In this document: one piece after another, positions 36,391 through 47,148 of the stretch
Layout: the number at the start of each line of letters is the position of its first letter
How positions within the stretch are numbered: the stretch's first letter is position 1
Assembly: GCA_032988165.1 (NCBI GenBank)
Contig: JANTQF010000019.1
Coordinates: 124,001 to 188,000, forward strand
Direction: 5' to 3'
DNA from: Emmonsiellopsis sp. PD_33
Lineage: Eukaryota > Ascomycota > Eurotiomycetes > Onygenales > Ajellomycetaceae
Length of the DNA: 64,000 nt
Notes under the pieces: model-generated
Told to the model about the DNA's origin: nothing
Database searches by the model: none
The model's input: the letters and a program-made list of their open reading frames with translations, nothing else
Program-made: the position numbers and the translations under genes

Positions 36391-37296
36391 TCTCAGTTGT
36401 GCTAACTGAAAGATGGACTATAAAATTCTGAGTGTGGACAACAGATCAATGGCGGTAATAGGTTTCTGTTCTCGAAACTAGGAAGCGGAGGGGGAGGGTT
36501 GACGTTGGACGCAAGAACCCCCTCTCGCAATCTGCTCTTAAGGTCGGGGGTATTGTGCCGCAGTTTGGTACGCAGCCACACCAACATTCAGAGCAGGAAG
36601 TTGATAGGTGCTTTTGTGAACGGAGTGGTGTCTTGGGCCGCCCCTATGTCTGTCTGTTGAACAGCCCTGTTTAGCTAGTTTTCCACTGCTCACGCATTGG
36701 CTAGCGGAGGAGAACCGCAAATCAGACAGGATAGATGAACCATTGACAAGAGGGAATCGAGCAGGGGCTTCCACTGGCTTAAAACGAAGTCCAACTGGCA
36801 AAGGACAAGGCTCCTGACCCAACTCGAGATTACCCCGCTCACTTGGCAGGATGCAGGCTGTTGAAACAGATGCACAAACTGCAGCATTATCTCGCGATAT
36901 TGACGCCATTCTCCGAACCCCAGCTCGGCTGGTTGGTCATTAAAGAAATCATGTTCCCTAACAGGCCTCAAACCGAGCATAATCCTCTACTCATTTATCA
37001 GAATGACAAGCAACGAGCAACGAAAAAGACTTGCTTCGGGGAAATAACATCCATCCTGGGTTGTAGACCTCCCCGAGCCTTGAAGGACTTGTTTTGGGGG
37101 GACGGGAGGGCGGTACTAACTATCCCTGGGGAACCAGAGGTTCGTGGGTGACAATGCATGCAGGCCGGAATGACGTGGATTGATGGAGAGCGAATAATAT
37201 GAACTGCAGTGCAGATGAAGCACGTATGTATCAGGGTTACATACGGCTCGATCCCGTACTGTGTGATGTCTGGTGTTCTTTGTGTAACCTAATCGT
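36391..37296. other. Intergenic region between the NLR and the AT-rich block
   Basis: Normal composition with CpG present. A minus-strand open frame at 36538-36909 (123 codons) has no recognisable domain and overlaps others, so I do not call it. It must hold the NLR promoter. Confidence 0.5.
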
Positions 37297-37418
37297 GCCT
37301 ACGCTGCGGTCCTTGGCGGCCCGCAGCACCTCTCAGCGGCCGCTGCACCTCTTCTAGGTGTGCCACACTGCCAGGGTAAAAACACTGATAAGGTAAAAAT
37401 TGAATTAAGATGTCAATT
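37297..37418. repeat. Terminal-type repeat at the edge of the AT-rich block (CpG-rich copy)
   Basis: About 120 bp that is similar, in inverted orientation, to 53695-53812. Shared blocks (as read on the minus strand) include ATCAGTGTTTTTACC, ACCTAGAAGAGGTGCAG and a CTGC/GGCC(T)GCCAAG region. This copy keeps CpGs in its outer two thirds (to about 37343), while the other copy has TG or CA at the matching places. The composition switch occurs inside it. It may be the end of a transposon. Confidence 0.65.
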
Positions 37419-37686
37419 AAATGGGCTGTAGAGATGGATCCCCCCTTCTATCTATAATAAATAAGCTATTATTCTCATCTCAGTTACATGCCTCTTTCAA
37501 ATCCCTATTAACTTCACATTCAATCTCAGATTGCATTGGACTGGGTGCCCATATAGTGGCCTGCCCCCCCTCTTATGCCCCATCCTGCTGTCCCTTTTTA
37601 GCTGCCTCTACTACTCTATAATCAGCAATCTTCCTATTTACATCACAAATAGTGAGAACACTACCTACTAGAGTGTCTAGTTTTAC
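37417..37686 (-). pseudogene. Coding-like relic ending beside the terminal repeat
   Basis: The minus-strand frame from 37686 to TAA 37417-37419 reads as protein-like text (DTLVGSVLTICDVNRKIADY, later ATIWAPSPMQSEIECEVN, ending near RRGDPSLQPI) with only two internal stops, both compatible with C-to-T or G-to-A mutation of Arg/Gln/Trp codons. I do not recognise the protein. Position suggests the 3' end of a transposon gene whose element ends in the adjacent terminal repeat. Confidence 0.45.
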
Positions 37687-38814
37687 CTAACACCATGTAT
37701 TCTTCATCTAGCAGTGTTGATTTACCTAGAGTAGGCTACTCATCTCTGTTTCCTGTTGAGTCCTCAATTCTACCTGCAAAAGACTGTCTTTAAAGATTTT
37801 ATCAAGTCATCTAAATATACTAGGTAAACTGATTGTATCTTGAACATCCTAGAGGCTCTTCTGAACAGTAGTTATTTAGTGCTACAAATATTATACAGTT
37901 TTTAGTGATGATAATTAAGAGGATGAGGTAGAGAGATTAGAATCTAAGTCCTTCCTATAGATTTATAGTAGTAGTAGCTCTAAAATGGTTTTTTCCAATT
38001 CATTCAAAATAATTATAGAGTTAAATGGAAGAATATCATAGTCAGAAAATCCTACCTTAATTATATTAGATTTAAATGTTTATTTCTGGATTTCAGGTAG
38101 ATTATATAAAAATTAGTATTTTTCATAGTTCTTAAAATTATGCTGGGCCACCAAGTTGACCATCTTTAAATGATAATGTTTATATTATTGAAATGATAGT
38201 TCATTTAGAGGCTGCAGTATATGAGTTGAATGAGATGAAAATCTATATAGAATTATATTATTTTCATTATAATACTAGAGGAATTTGAATGTCATATGAG
38301 ATCTGTGGTTATCCATTAAGAGGAGGTGTCAAGTGCCAGTTTGATGGGCCTTAGAGTACTTATTGAAATGTTTGATTCATTAGAGGCCTATCTCATTATT
38401 TATAAAGTTTATATCTAATATAATAGTAGTGTAGGTCTCTAGTAGAGAAGTCTATGTATACTAATCTTTCATATAGATTCTCTCTGATAAAATTATGAGC
38501 AATGAAATAACCTCTCCATCAGTGAAGATACATTTAATCACTATTATCAAACTATGAGAATATAATGATGATATAACCTTATTAGCATTTAGATGCTATA
38601 TAATAATAAATTTACTGTGACTCTATTCTTTCTGAAATCCTATTTCATTGAAGTTGTATATATCTCCCATTAAAAATGAATACCACTTATTGAGAGCAAA
38701 TAGGCAGTCATATCATATCTATATATACCCAAAGTCTTTAATTATAAGTCATTTTAGATTTATTGGCTTCTACTTCACCTGGTAAAGCTCTGAGTAGTGC
38801 TGGTAGAACTAGTA
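37687..38814. other. AT-rich, CpG-free region
   Basis: Decayed repeat DNA. No frame stays readable for long and I recognise no element. It probably continues the relic to its left, but stops are too dense to support this. Confidence 0.5.
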
Positions 38815-38988
38815 TGTAATTCCAAAGGTGTCTAATTGTGTGAAAATTATGGAAAAAATCATGTGATTATATACAATAAGATAGGTAAAGCTGTAGTACA
38901 AAAAGGGGTGTAGTACATAGTAGCACCAGGCAGCACAATAGAGCTACATATAATCATATAAACTGGTTATATGATTCTGAAAACCACA
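38815..38988 (-). repeat. LTR1 of the Gypsy array (174 bp)
   Basis: Begins TGTAATTCC and ends AACCACA. Same length as LTR2 and LTR3, differing from them by transitions without indels. Flanked on the left by AGTA, which also follows LTR3, a candidate target duplication for the whole array. Confidence 0.88.
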
Positions 38989-39686
38989 TCCTCCCCCACT
39001 AAACTCAACTTCACCTCAAAGATGGTCATCTGAGGTAGAATCACATAATTCACCAATCACACTAACTCAATTCAGCTATAACACTAGGCAATCAACCCCT
39101 CTCATACAAAATAAAATATCACATCACTCCATCTCTTAAGAAAAACAACTTCTCAATCACCTCTCTCATGATGCTTGCTAATCATACTAATGAAAAATAA
39201 ATGACTATAAGAAGAAGATTAAGGAGTATCATTTCTTTAGCATGCACTCAGCTACCTCTAATTTTATTATCAAACATATAAATCTTCTTATGAATAATAA
39301 GGATTCCACAGTCACTAAGCCCTTAGAGACTGACAAGGGTCATTCATCCAATTTAGTGCTTAAATTCCTAGTCCAAATCTTTTAGCTCAGAGTTAAGTCT
39401 ATCACACATATCTCAGCTTATTTACTCATATTATCTACCTCTATCTTTATCATAGTCCATTGCACCATCCCCAGCCCTCATACAATAGATCTGGATTTAC
39501 CCAAAGAAATCCACTGTAAGTTTATTACTCTTCTAGCCTCCATACTATCTCTCCCAACATCCTTACTCACTACTATGATGCCCTTCCACAGGACTTCACA
39601 GAATAAGTATATTATCCTATTTAAGTATCTACCTATTAATAATATGTAGAAGGTTACTTGCACTCTGACTGAGATAGAGAGTATCA

Positions 39687-39694
39687 TTCATACA
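39687..39694. repeat. Left target-site duplication of the MITE
   Basis: TTCATACA, identical to 40213-40220. The paralogous empty site in copy B (near 47094-47105) has one such stretch only. Confidence 0.88.
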
Positions 39695-40212
39695 TAGACT
39701 GGCTGCTGAGACCATGAATTTTCATGCATGTTTAGTTTGGTTTGGTTTGGTTTTAGTCACACATGAGTGACTAAAACATGATTTTAAATTTTAAAACAGG
39801 TAAAATGACCAACCTTTTTAATTTAAAATGGGACCAAACATGACTAGGATTATTCCATGATACTTCCATGTCACTTCTTGGCATTTCTTGGCAAAAAACT
39901 ACTATTTTTAGTATACTTTTTAGGGAATTTTCCTAGATTTCCAGGGTGAAAATTGGATTAAAAATTTCCTAGTTTTAAAAAGTCATTTAAAATACATTTT
40001 AACTTATTTAAAATATAAAATATTTTAGTTTATAATGGGACTAAACTACATGGTCCTGTTTGGTTTGGTTTGGTTTGATTTTATGTCTGTGGGACCAAAT
40101 GGGACCATGCAGGAAAAGTGATAAAACATGTATGAAATGGGATTAACTATTAATGAAAAATGAGTGACTAGGTAAGTATATATATATTTACATGGTCCCA
40201 GCGGCCAGTCTA
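39695..40212. mobile_element. Non-autonomous hAT-like MITE, 518 bp
   Basis: The terminal inverted repeats are TAGACTGGCTGCTGAGACC at the left and, reverse-complemented from the right, TAGACTGGCCGCTGGGACC: two transitions apart. Perfect 8-bp duplications flank it, the hallmark of hAT transposases. Subterminal TTTGG repeats occur at both ends (from about 39737 and 40049), and an internal palindrome TTTTAGTCAC / GTGACTAAAA lies near 39753-39777. It has no coding capacity. Copy B of the host retroelement is uninterrupted at the matching site, so the insertion came after the two copies existed separately. Confidence 0.88.
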
Positions 40213-40220
40213 TTCATACA
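40213..40220. repeat. Right target-site duplication of the MITE
   Basis: TTCATACA, matching 39687-39694 exactly. Confidence 0.88.
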
Positions 40221-41970
40221 CTTAAGTATCATTATGAGATTCTTAAGGCCCTCAAGCTTTAGACTTATACAGCCTTACTTCCTGTTCAAAACAAAAAAAA
40301 AAAAAATTTTTTATGATTTCAAAATCCTTATTCATTTTTCATGCATGTAGTTAGATTTTTGAGGAATAACCCTTATAGCCCCACAGTTTAAAAATATGAG
40401 ACTCTATTTTCCAGCTTCCCCTTTCTAACTCATACAATTTCTACTAACCATTTGAAAAGAACACCACACCCATATAAAGGAAATTACAGGAATAAAATAA
40501 TAATAAAAATAACTAGATTCAGTAGAGAGCATATATTCACACATCTATTCCTTACCTCACATGATTATACTGTCATACAACTCTACCAATTCAAATCACT
40601 ACAATAAATAGTTCTAAGAAACTAACTTTATCTAACTCTCAGGTATTTCCTCAAGCTTCATCAGCTTAATTCAGTATATCTACTGACACTTTCAAAGATT
40701 CATCCTCCATCAATTCTACAGACAAACTGATATAGATAGTTAAATTCCTCTCTGAATCTCATTTTCTGTGATTTAACCTACATGCAAGTTAATTATATTT
40801 TTCTTTTTATTTTTTCTAGCCTCCCCTCTGACATTAACAGCATCTGAGGATTGTATGGCCTACTATCATTTCATCACTTATTAGTTCACATGAGCACTCT
40901 ATAGCTTCCAAGGCCTCTCATTTCTTTCATATGATAGTTGAAAGTTCTGAGTAAGTAATGTCATTTAATTCATACATATTAATGATTTCTCTGACTTTCA
41001 AGAGCTTCTTAATTATGATGCCCTTTTTCTTTAGTATAGATGAAATCACTACAAATAATTATAATTCCTCAGGATTGTCTATTTCAGCCTCCATCAGTCA
41101 CAAGCTATTAATAAGATATTATAGGACTTAGCCCCCTGGTTTCTTAAGTGTATATATATCAAGTAGGTAAGCTTTTATCACCCAATATAGCTCAAACTAT
41201 CTTAGCTGAAATTTTTCAGGCCTCTTATTTCAGATAAGGATCTATTATCCTTCCTTGATGCTACTTTTCATTATAAGAGAATCTCTAATTCTTTTTAAAT
41301 AAATTGCATAATTAAGTAGTAACTTATTTACCTGAGCCTGTATATTCATAACAGTTTTTATTCTTAGCTCAGCATTATTTATCATCAGATCCTTCCCCAT
41401 CAAATCAGACATATCCTTCAGAATGCAAGGTTACAGGCTGTACAAAAAGTAGAATAATAAGTACTTTATGACTGAGTATTAATAAACCCACATTATAAAA
41501 AGTGTTTGCAGAAGATACTCATCTCATAATCTTATTAATTTCCTCATGAGATATTTTATTAGCATCTGACTCAGAATCCCATTCAGTCTCTCTACCTTTC
41601 CATTAGTATATAGATGGTAAGGTATTGTCATGCAGTGCTTTATCTATAATTATGCTATAAAGTGCCTGATATTCTCTCTCACTAGATTTATCCTATTATC
41701 TGTTAGAATCTCTCATAGCATGCTATAGTTCATATAAATATCTTTATGTAAAAACCAGATAACTATCTTCTCCATCACATCAGGAATAGCTTTCATCAGA
41801 GGCTAGCTAGTCACATAGTTAATAGTCATGATAATTCAGTGGTTTTCATTCAGCATGCAAGGAAGAATATCAATAAGATTAATCCCCTAACATTCAAAAA
41901 ATTAAATTATATTACTAATCTGATGCTGCACTTTCTCACACTTCAGCCCCAGTTTAGAGCTCTATATCAT

Positions 41971-41985
41971 CTGGCAGTTCAGACA
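41971..41985 (-). other. Integrase zinc-finger Cys pair, copy A
   Basis: Minus-strand codons read CLNCQ, the CxxC half of the HHCC finger of retroelement integrases. In copy B the first Cys codon has become Tyr and the preceding Gln a stop, both single transitions. Confidence 0.7.
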
Positions 41986-43176
41986 TTGCTTCATAAAATT
42001 CTGAACATCATTTTCCATGCCCAGTCAATAGGCATGTGTTTGCAAGATGCCTAGCAGATTGGAACTCTCAAGATGTCTAAACTCACAGTATAATTAGACA
42101 ACTAAATCTTAATGAAATGAAGGCTTAAGATAGGGAGCCTCAGCATAATTAAAGTTATAATATAGTATAATATCATCCTCTAATTTTCTTAGCTTCATGA
42201 GACCACATGTTTTCTCAATGACACACACAAGCTTTAAATCCTTCAGTTTTTTATTTACACTAAATCTTTTAAGTATAGTCTCATATCATTCCATTTCATC
42301 TAAACCCTTAATGACATTCAGAATAATCTCTTCTTGTATAAGATTCATAGGACCCTCTCCCATAAAGTCAGATCTACAACTAATGATATCAGGAATAACC
42401 ACTTCTATCTCCTTGTAATATTTGAGGAGGATGTTGTATTCTTAGAACTTAGATACCCATCATGTAAGACACTTCAATGAATGTTTTATAATATAAAGAT
42501 ACATAAGACTCTTATAATCTATAATCACTGTCATCTACCAATTATTTTCAATATATCAATACTATATGCACAGTGTGTATTATATCATAAGAAGTTTTTT
42601 CTTATATATCAGATAGTTCAGTTCAGCACCCAAGAGCTTTCACTCATCATACATAATTAGGTGGAGTTTCCCATTCAGGCCTTCTTGCAACAGAGCACAC
42701 TCAATTATCTACTTAGAAGTATTAGTTTTGATCATGAAAGCTTTTATTCAGTTTAACTGTATGAGGACAGGCAAGGTTATCATACATTCACACAGCCTGA
42801 TAAAGACTTTCTTATATAACACATTTCAGACTATTAATTGAAATTTCTTCTTGCACAATAACTCATTCATTTTCTTTAGTAGATCCAACAGAGAGGCTGC
42901 CAGAGCAGCAAACCCCTTCATAAAGTAATAATAATATAATATAAGGCTTAAGAACTACCTAATATAATGAACATTCCACAGCCTCAGCCAATTCAAAATC
43001 ACTTTAATTTTCTCAGACAAGGGTCTGATCTTCCCTCCCTCAATAATGTAGCCTATAAACTTCATTTCCTGCATCCTAAATTAACATTTTGAGGGTTTCA
43101 TATAGAACTCATGTGCCTTCAGTGTCAAGAGAACATACTCAACATATTTGAGATGCTCTTCATATGAGTTGGAAAA

Positions 43177-43197
43177 GACTAAAATGTCATCTAAATA
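43177..43197 (-). other. Reverse transcriptase catalytic motif, copy A
   Basis: Minus-strand codons read YLDDILV, the metal-binding core of Gypsy-type reverse transcriptase. The downstream minus-strand text continues as an RT/RNase H relic with scattered stops. Confidence 0.85.
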
Positions 43198-44516
43198 TAC
43201 CAGATATTAGTAGCTATTTTCTTCTCACAGGATGGTATTCATCATCATCTGAAATATAGCAGGCATATTTATAAGACCTATTAGTAGTATAGTTCACTCA
43301 AATTTACCCTATTAAGTATTAAAGGTAGTCTTCAGAATAGATATCTCTCCCACACAAACTTGATAGAAGTCAGATAAAAGATCAATCTTTATGAGATATT
43401 TTGCATCACCCATAGTATCAAGCTGCTATTAAATTCACAGGAGGGAATAGCTATTCTTTTCTATAATCAAATTGAGCATCTAATAGTCAATATACATGTA
43501 TTATTTGCCATGAGGTTTCTTCACAAAAAGCACTGGAAACCCCCACAGACTTAAGAAGGGTCATATGAGACCCCATTTCAGTAGTTCTTCAATCTACTGT
43601 TGCTGTTCCTCTAAATGCACCTGTAAGAGAAGATATACATTAATATTAATTAGTCATAAGTTCTTAATGTTAATCTTATGAATGAATTCTCATTCAGGCA
43701 GTAACTTCAGTAGCAAGGCAGTTCAGAAGATATTACTATATTTAAATAGTAGAGCTTTCATACATTTCTCCTCTCTAGAATCAATTAGTATAGGCAGTTT
43801 CTTAGATTCATCCTTTTACTGCATAATATACAATATTATCTCCACATGGCCCTTACAGCCTATTTAACATATCTGATGAGATGTCATGAGATTGAGGTTT
43901 TCAACCTGAAGAGCACCAAACATGCATTACATATCATGAGGAAGAATTTTATGAACCTTTTTCTTTCTATTAGTTAGTCTCATGCAGCATATTACTCAAT
44001 CAATATTCAGATTAAATCATTTAAATCAATCTAATTCTAAGATGAGATCATATTTAATATTAGCAAGCTCATACATTCAGATCCAACAGAATCATCCTTC
44101 AAAGTATAGGGGGAATTTGATTCAGGCAGGTAAGAGGATTCATTTTTTGTCTAGAAGTTTTACCCACTTGAGGTCCTCCACACATAAGGCCTCTAGTAAT
44201 TAACATGAGATATGATCTTCAATATGGATCATGAAAGTACTTATATCAGCTAGTGCTCAGATAAGCATCATACAGTCAGTTCTAATAAGATCTAAATATA
44301 TTAGTAATCCCCCTCTAACTGTATTTAAGTGTTCTTTCAACTCATTAACTTTCTTCTCTAATTTCATCAGTCATCATTCTACATTTATAGGATCTAGTGG
44401 ATCATACAGATCCTTCAGTTCAGAAACCTGCAAGGCTTTCCACAATCAATTAGCAAGCACCCCAGGACTTACTAATTCTACAAGTTTTTTACTTCCTTAT
44501 TCTTAGGATTCATGGG

Positions 44517-44558
44517 GCAAGTCTGAACACCATGATTCAGACAACCACAATGAAAACA
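44517..44558 (-). other. Gag zinc knuckle, copy A
   Basis: Fourteen codons with the CCHC spacing intact (C-F-H-C, H five residues on, C after four more). In copy B (51419-51460) the first Cys and the His have both become Tyr through single transitions. Confidence 0.8.
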
Positions 44559-46226
44559 GACTTTATACCTCTTGCACCATAATTTTCAGACTTAGCTATT
44601 CTTCTTTGAAGGATTCAGAGCTTCAATGATCACATTAAGATTAATATCTATGACATCAGAATCATATGGTACTACTATAAGAGCATGCATGTTTCTGAAA
44701 GTGTAGTTTGCTGAATTTAAATACTTCAGGACAGTTTCCTAATAAAAAAGAATGTTATAGACTTTCTGAATAATCTTCAGGTGAACATCTAAATAATTCC
44801 ATTCACTTTTCATGACATCAGACACAAACATGATAAAGAAATCCAGTAGGTTCTGAGGCAGGAGTTGTAGGATCACCTTATTATATAATCTATTAAAATT
44901 AGCATAGTATAACATCAGATTCTTAGTTTAATAAAGATTTATAAATTATTTATTACACTTCATATCAGCATCTAGTTCTTCAAAGTTTCTAATGACCTAG
45001 TATGCAAAATCCTCCCACATCTTAGAAAGAGAGTAATTAAGTGGATCATTCAAATAGAGTTTCTCAAAACTTTTCTAAAGGTTTTTAGTACTCCTACAAA
45101 GTAAGTCAGCACCTCTAAAGACCTTCTAATAACTCATAAGGTTCTTTCCTGTGAGCTCCTACTCATTCTAAAAGTAAGCTTCTATCTTAATAACCTATCA
45201 TGCAGCTATATCATCCTTACACAGCCCATCATACATCAGAGGTTTTACTATCTCAAATATTTTGATATACCCTAAAGTAGGTAATTCATTTCCTCAATCA
45301 TCATCCCTTTACTCAGCTATTCATCCTAATGATAGATTATATTCAGTCAGAGTGCTAATGCTCAGTATAAGAATGATCAGTCTATTAGTAATTCATGTAG
45401 ATAGAAAGAGACTATTAGATTATTCTCTTACCTAATATTAGAGATTGAAGATCTGATCATGCAAGATCAATTCTGAGTTCACTTAATTTCAGTGTGCATT
45501 GGTGAGTTCCTCCTTAAAAGCATTATTTCAGATTTGGATGTTATGCAGATCATCTACTAACTTCATGATGAATTCCTTATTCATCTAAATGAATTACATA
45601 TTCTCATGATAGATAGTATCTCTCATTTGCTCAGTTACAGCCTTACAGTCATGCAAGATGGCTTGAAAGATGCTATTCTGAGCTTCTGAGACTTTATCAG
45701 CAGAAATCAGATGAAGCATCCATTGAATGACATCTCACAGTTCAGATAATAGTTAATAGATATTGCCAGGGCTCTGATTATAGGCTCCAATGGAGGTATC
45801 CTGTAGTTCAGAATTCATTATTACATTATGAGAGGTTTTCAGCTTATAAAAAGGTAAGGAAGATTCTTGTAGAAAAAGTTTGAGAATATTGCTTTTATCT
45901 CTCATCTCAGTAGACATTTCTGAGACTTTTATATTCATATGATAGAGGATATAGCCTTCTCCAGAATTGCTGACTACCCCTCTTTTATCTTAGGAAATCA
46001 TCAAGATTACTATTACTTATACATAATTATATTATTCATCTGGGGTTAGATTGCATGATCTTGCATCTGGCTACATAGCATTTATGTTCTATTTTATAAG
46101 GATGTTTTCTAGTAAATCTCAGGTGATTTTATAAGATCATCTGATATGATATGATGAGCTATCTCATCAGCAGAAAGCCACATTACTCAGCTATATAAAC
46201 AGTCAGCATTTAGACATACTATCAGA

Positions 46227-46400
46227 TGTGATTTTAAAAGTGTCTAATTATGTGAAAATTATGGAAAAGATTGTGTGATTATATACAATGAGATAGGCAA
46301 AGCTATAATACAAAAAAGAGTGTAGTATGTAGTAGTGTCAGGTAGCATAATAGAGCTACATATAATTATATGAACTAATCATATGATTCTGAAAACCACA
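46227..46400 (-). repeat. LTR2, shared by copies A and B (174 bp)
   Basis: Begins TGTGATTTT and ends AACCACA. It is at once the right LTR of copy A and the left LTR of copy B, which makes the array LTR-internal-LTR-internal-LTR. Confidence 0.88.
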
Positions 46401-46863
46401 TCTTTCCTCACTAAACTTAACTTCACCCTAAAGATAGTCATTTGAGGTAGAATTACATAATTTATTAATTACACTAACTCAATTTAGTCATAATACTAAG
46501 TAATTAACCCCTCTTGCACAAAACAAAATATCATACTATCCCACCTCTTAAGAAAAACAACTTCTTAATTGCCCCTCTCATGACACTTACTAATCATACT
46601 AATGAAGAATAGATAACTATAAGAAGAAGATTGAGAAGTATTATTTCTTTAGCATGCACCTAGCTGCCTCTAATTTTATCACTAAACATATAAACCTCCT
46701 TATAGATAATAAGAATTCCATAGTTACTAAGTCCTCAGAGACTAATGAGGATTATTTACTCAATCTAGTATCTAAATCCTCAGTTTAAATCTTTCAGCTC
46801 AGAGTCAAGTCTGCCACACACATCTCAGTCTATTTACCCACACTATTTACCTCTATCCTTATC

Positions 46864-47148
46864 ATGGTCTATCATATCATTCCTAGCTCCTACACAATAG
46901 ATCTAGATTCATTCAAAGAAATCCACTACAAATTTACTATCCTTCTAGCCTTCATACTATCTCCCCTAATATTCTCACTCATTATTATAATACTTTTCTG
47001 TAGGACTTCACAGAATAAATACATCATCCTGTTCAAGTATCTATCTACTAATAATGCACAGAAGGTTACTCACACTCTGACTGAGATAGAAAGTATTATT
47101 TATGTACTTAAATATTATCATAAGATTCTTAAGGCTCTCAAGCTTTAG
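46864..47148 (+). other. Antisense open frame in the 3' region of copy B
   Basis: 94 codons open on the plus strand, opposite to gag-pol, with an aligned counterpart in copy A (39464-39690) that carries one stop before the MITE interrupts it. The translations share text such as RTSQNKYIILFKYL and LTEIESII. It may be the last exon of an accessory antisense gene, or merely a low-stop region. I recognise no domain. Confidence 0.3.

Larger units (their letters stand above)
38815..46400 (-). mobile_element. Ty3/Gypsy-type LTR retroelement relic, copy A
   Basis: Bounded by LTR1 (38815-38988) and LTR2 (46227-46400). Orientation is minus: a purine tract (AGTGGGGGAGGA on the minus strand) abuts LTR1, and a TGG-starting primer-site candidate (TGGTAGCATGTC in the related copy) abuts the right LTR after 2 nt. 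From right to left: gag-type CCHC zinc knuckle at 44517-44558 (C-x2-C-x4-H-x4-C intact), reverse transcriptase YLDDILV at 43177-43197, then RNase H, then the integrase zinc-finger second half CLNC at 41971-41985. The order RT-RH-INT is that of Ty3/Gypsy. Many stops occur and no long frame remains, so it is dead. About 2 kb beyond integrase shows no clear gag-pol text. A MITE is inserted at 39695-40212. Confidence 0.85.

Noticed and set aside
36538..36909. 123-codon minus-strand frame near the NLR
   Set aside because: No recognisable domain and overlapping alternatives at 36690-36980; insufficient support.
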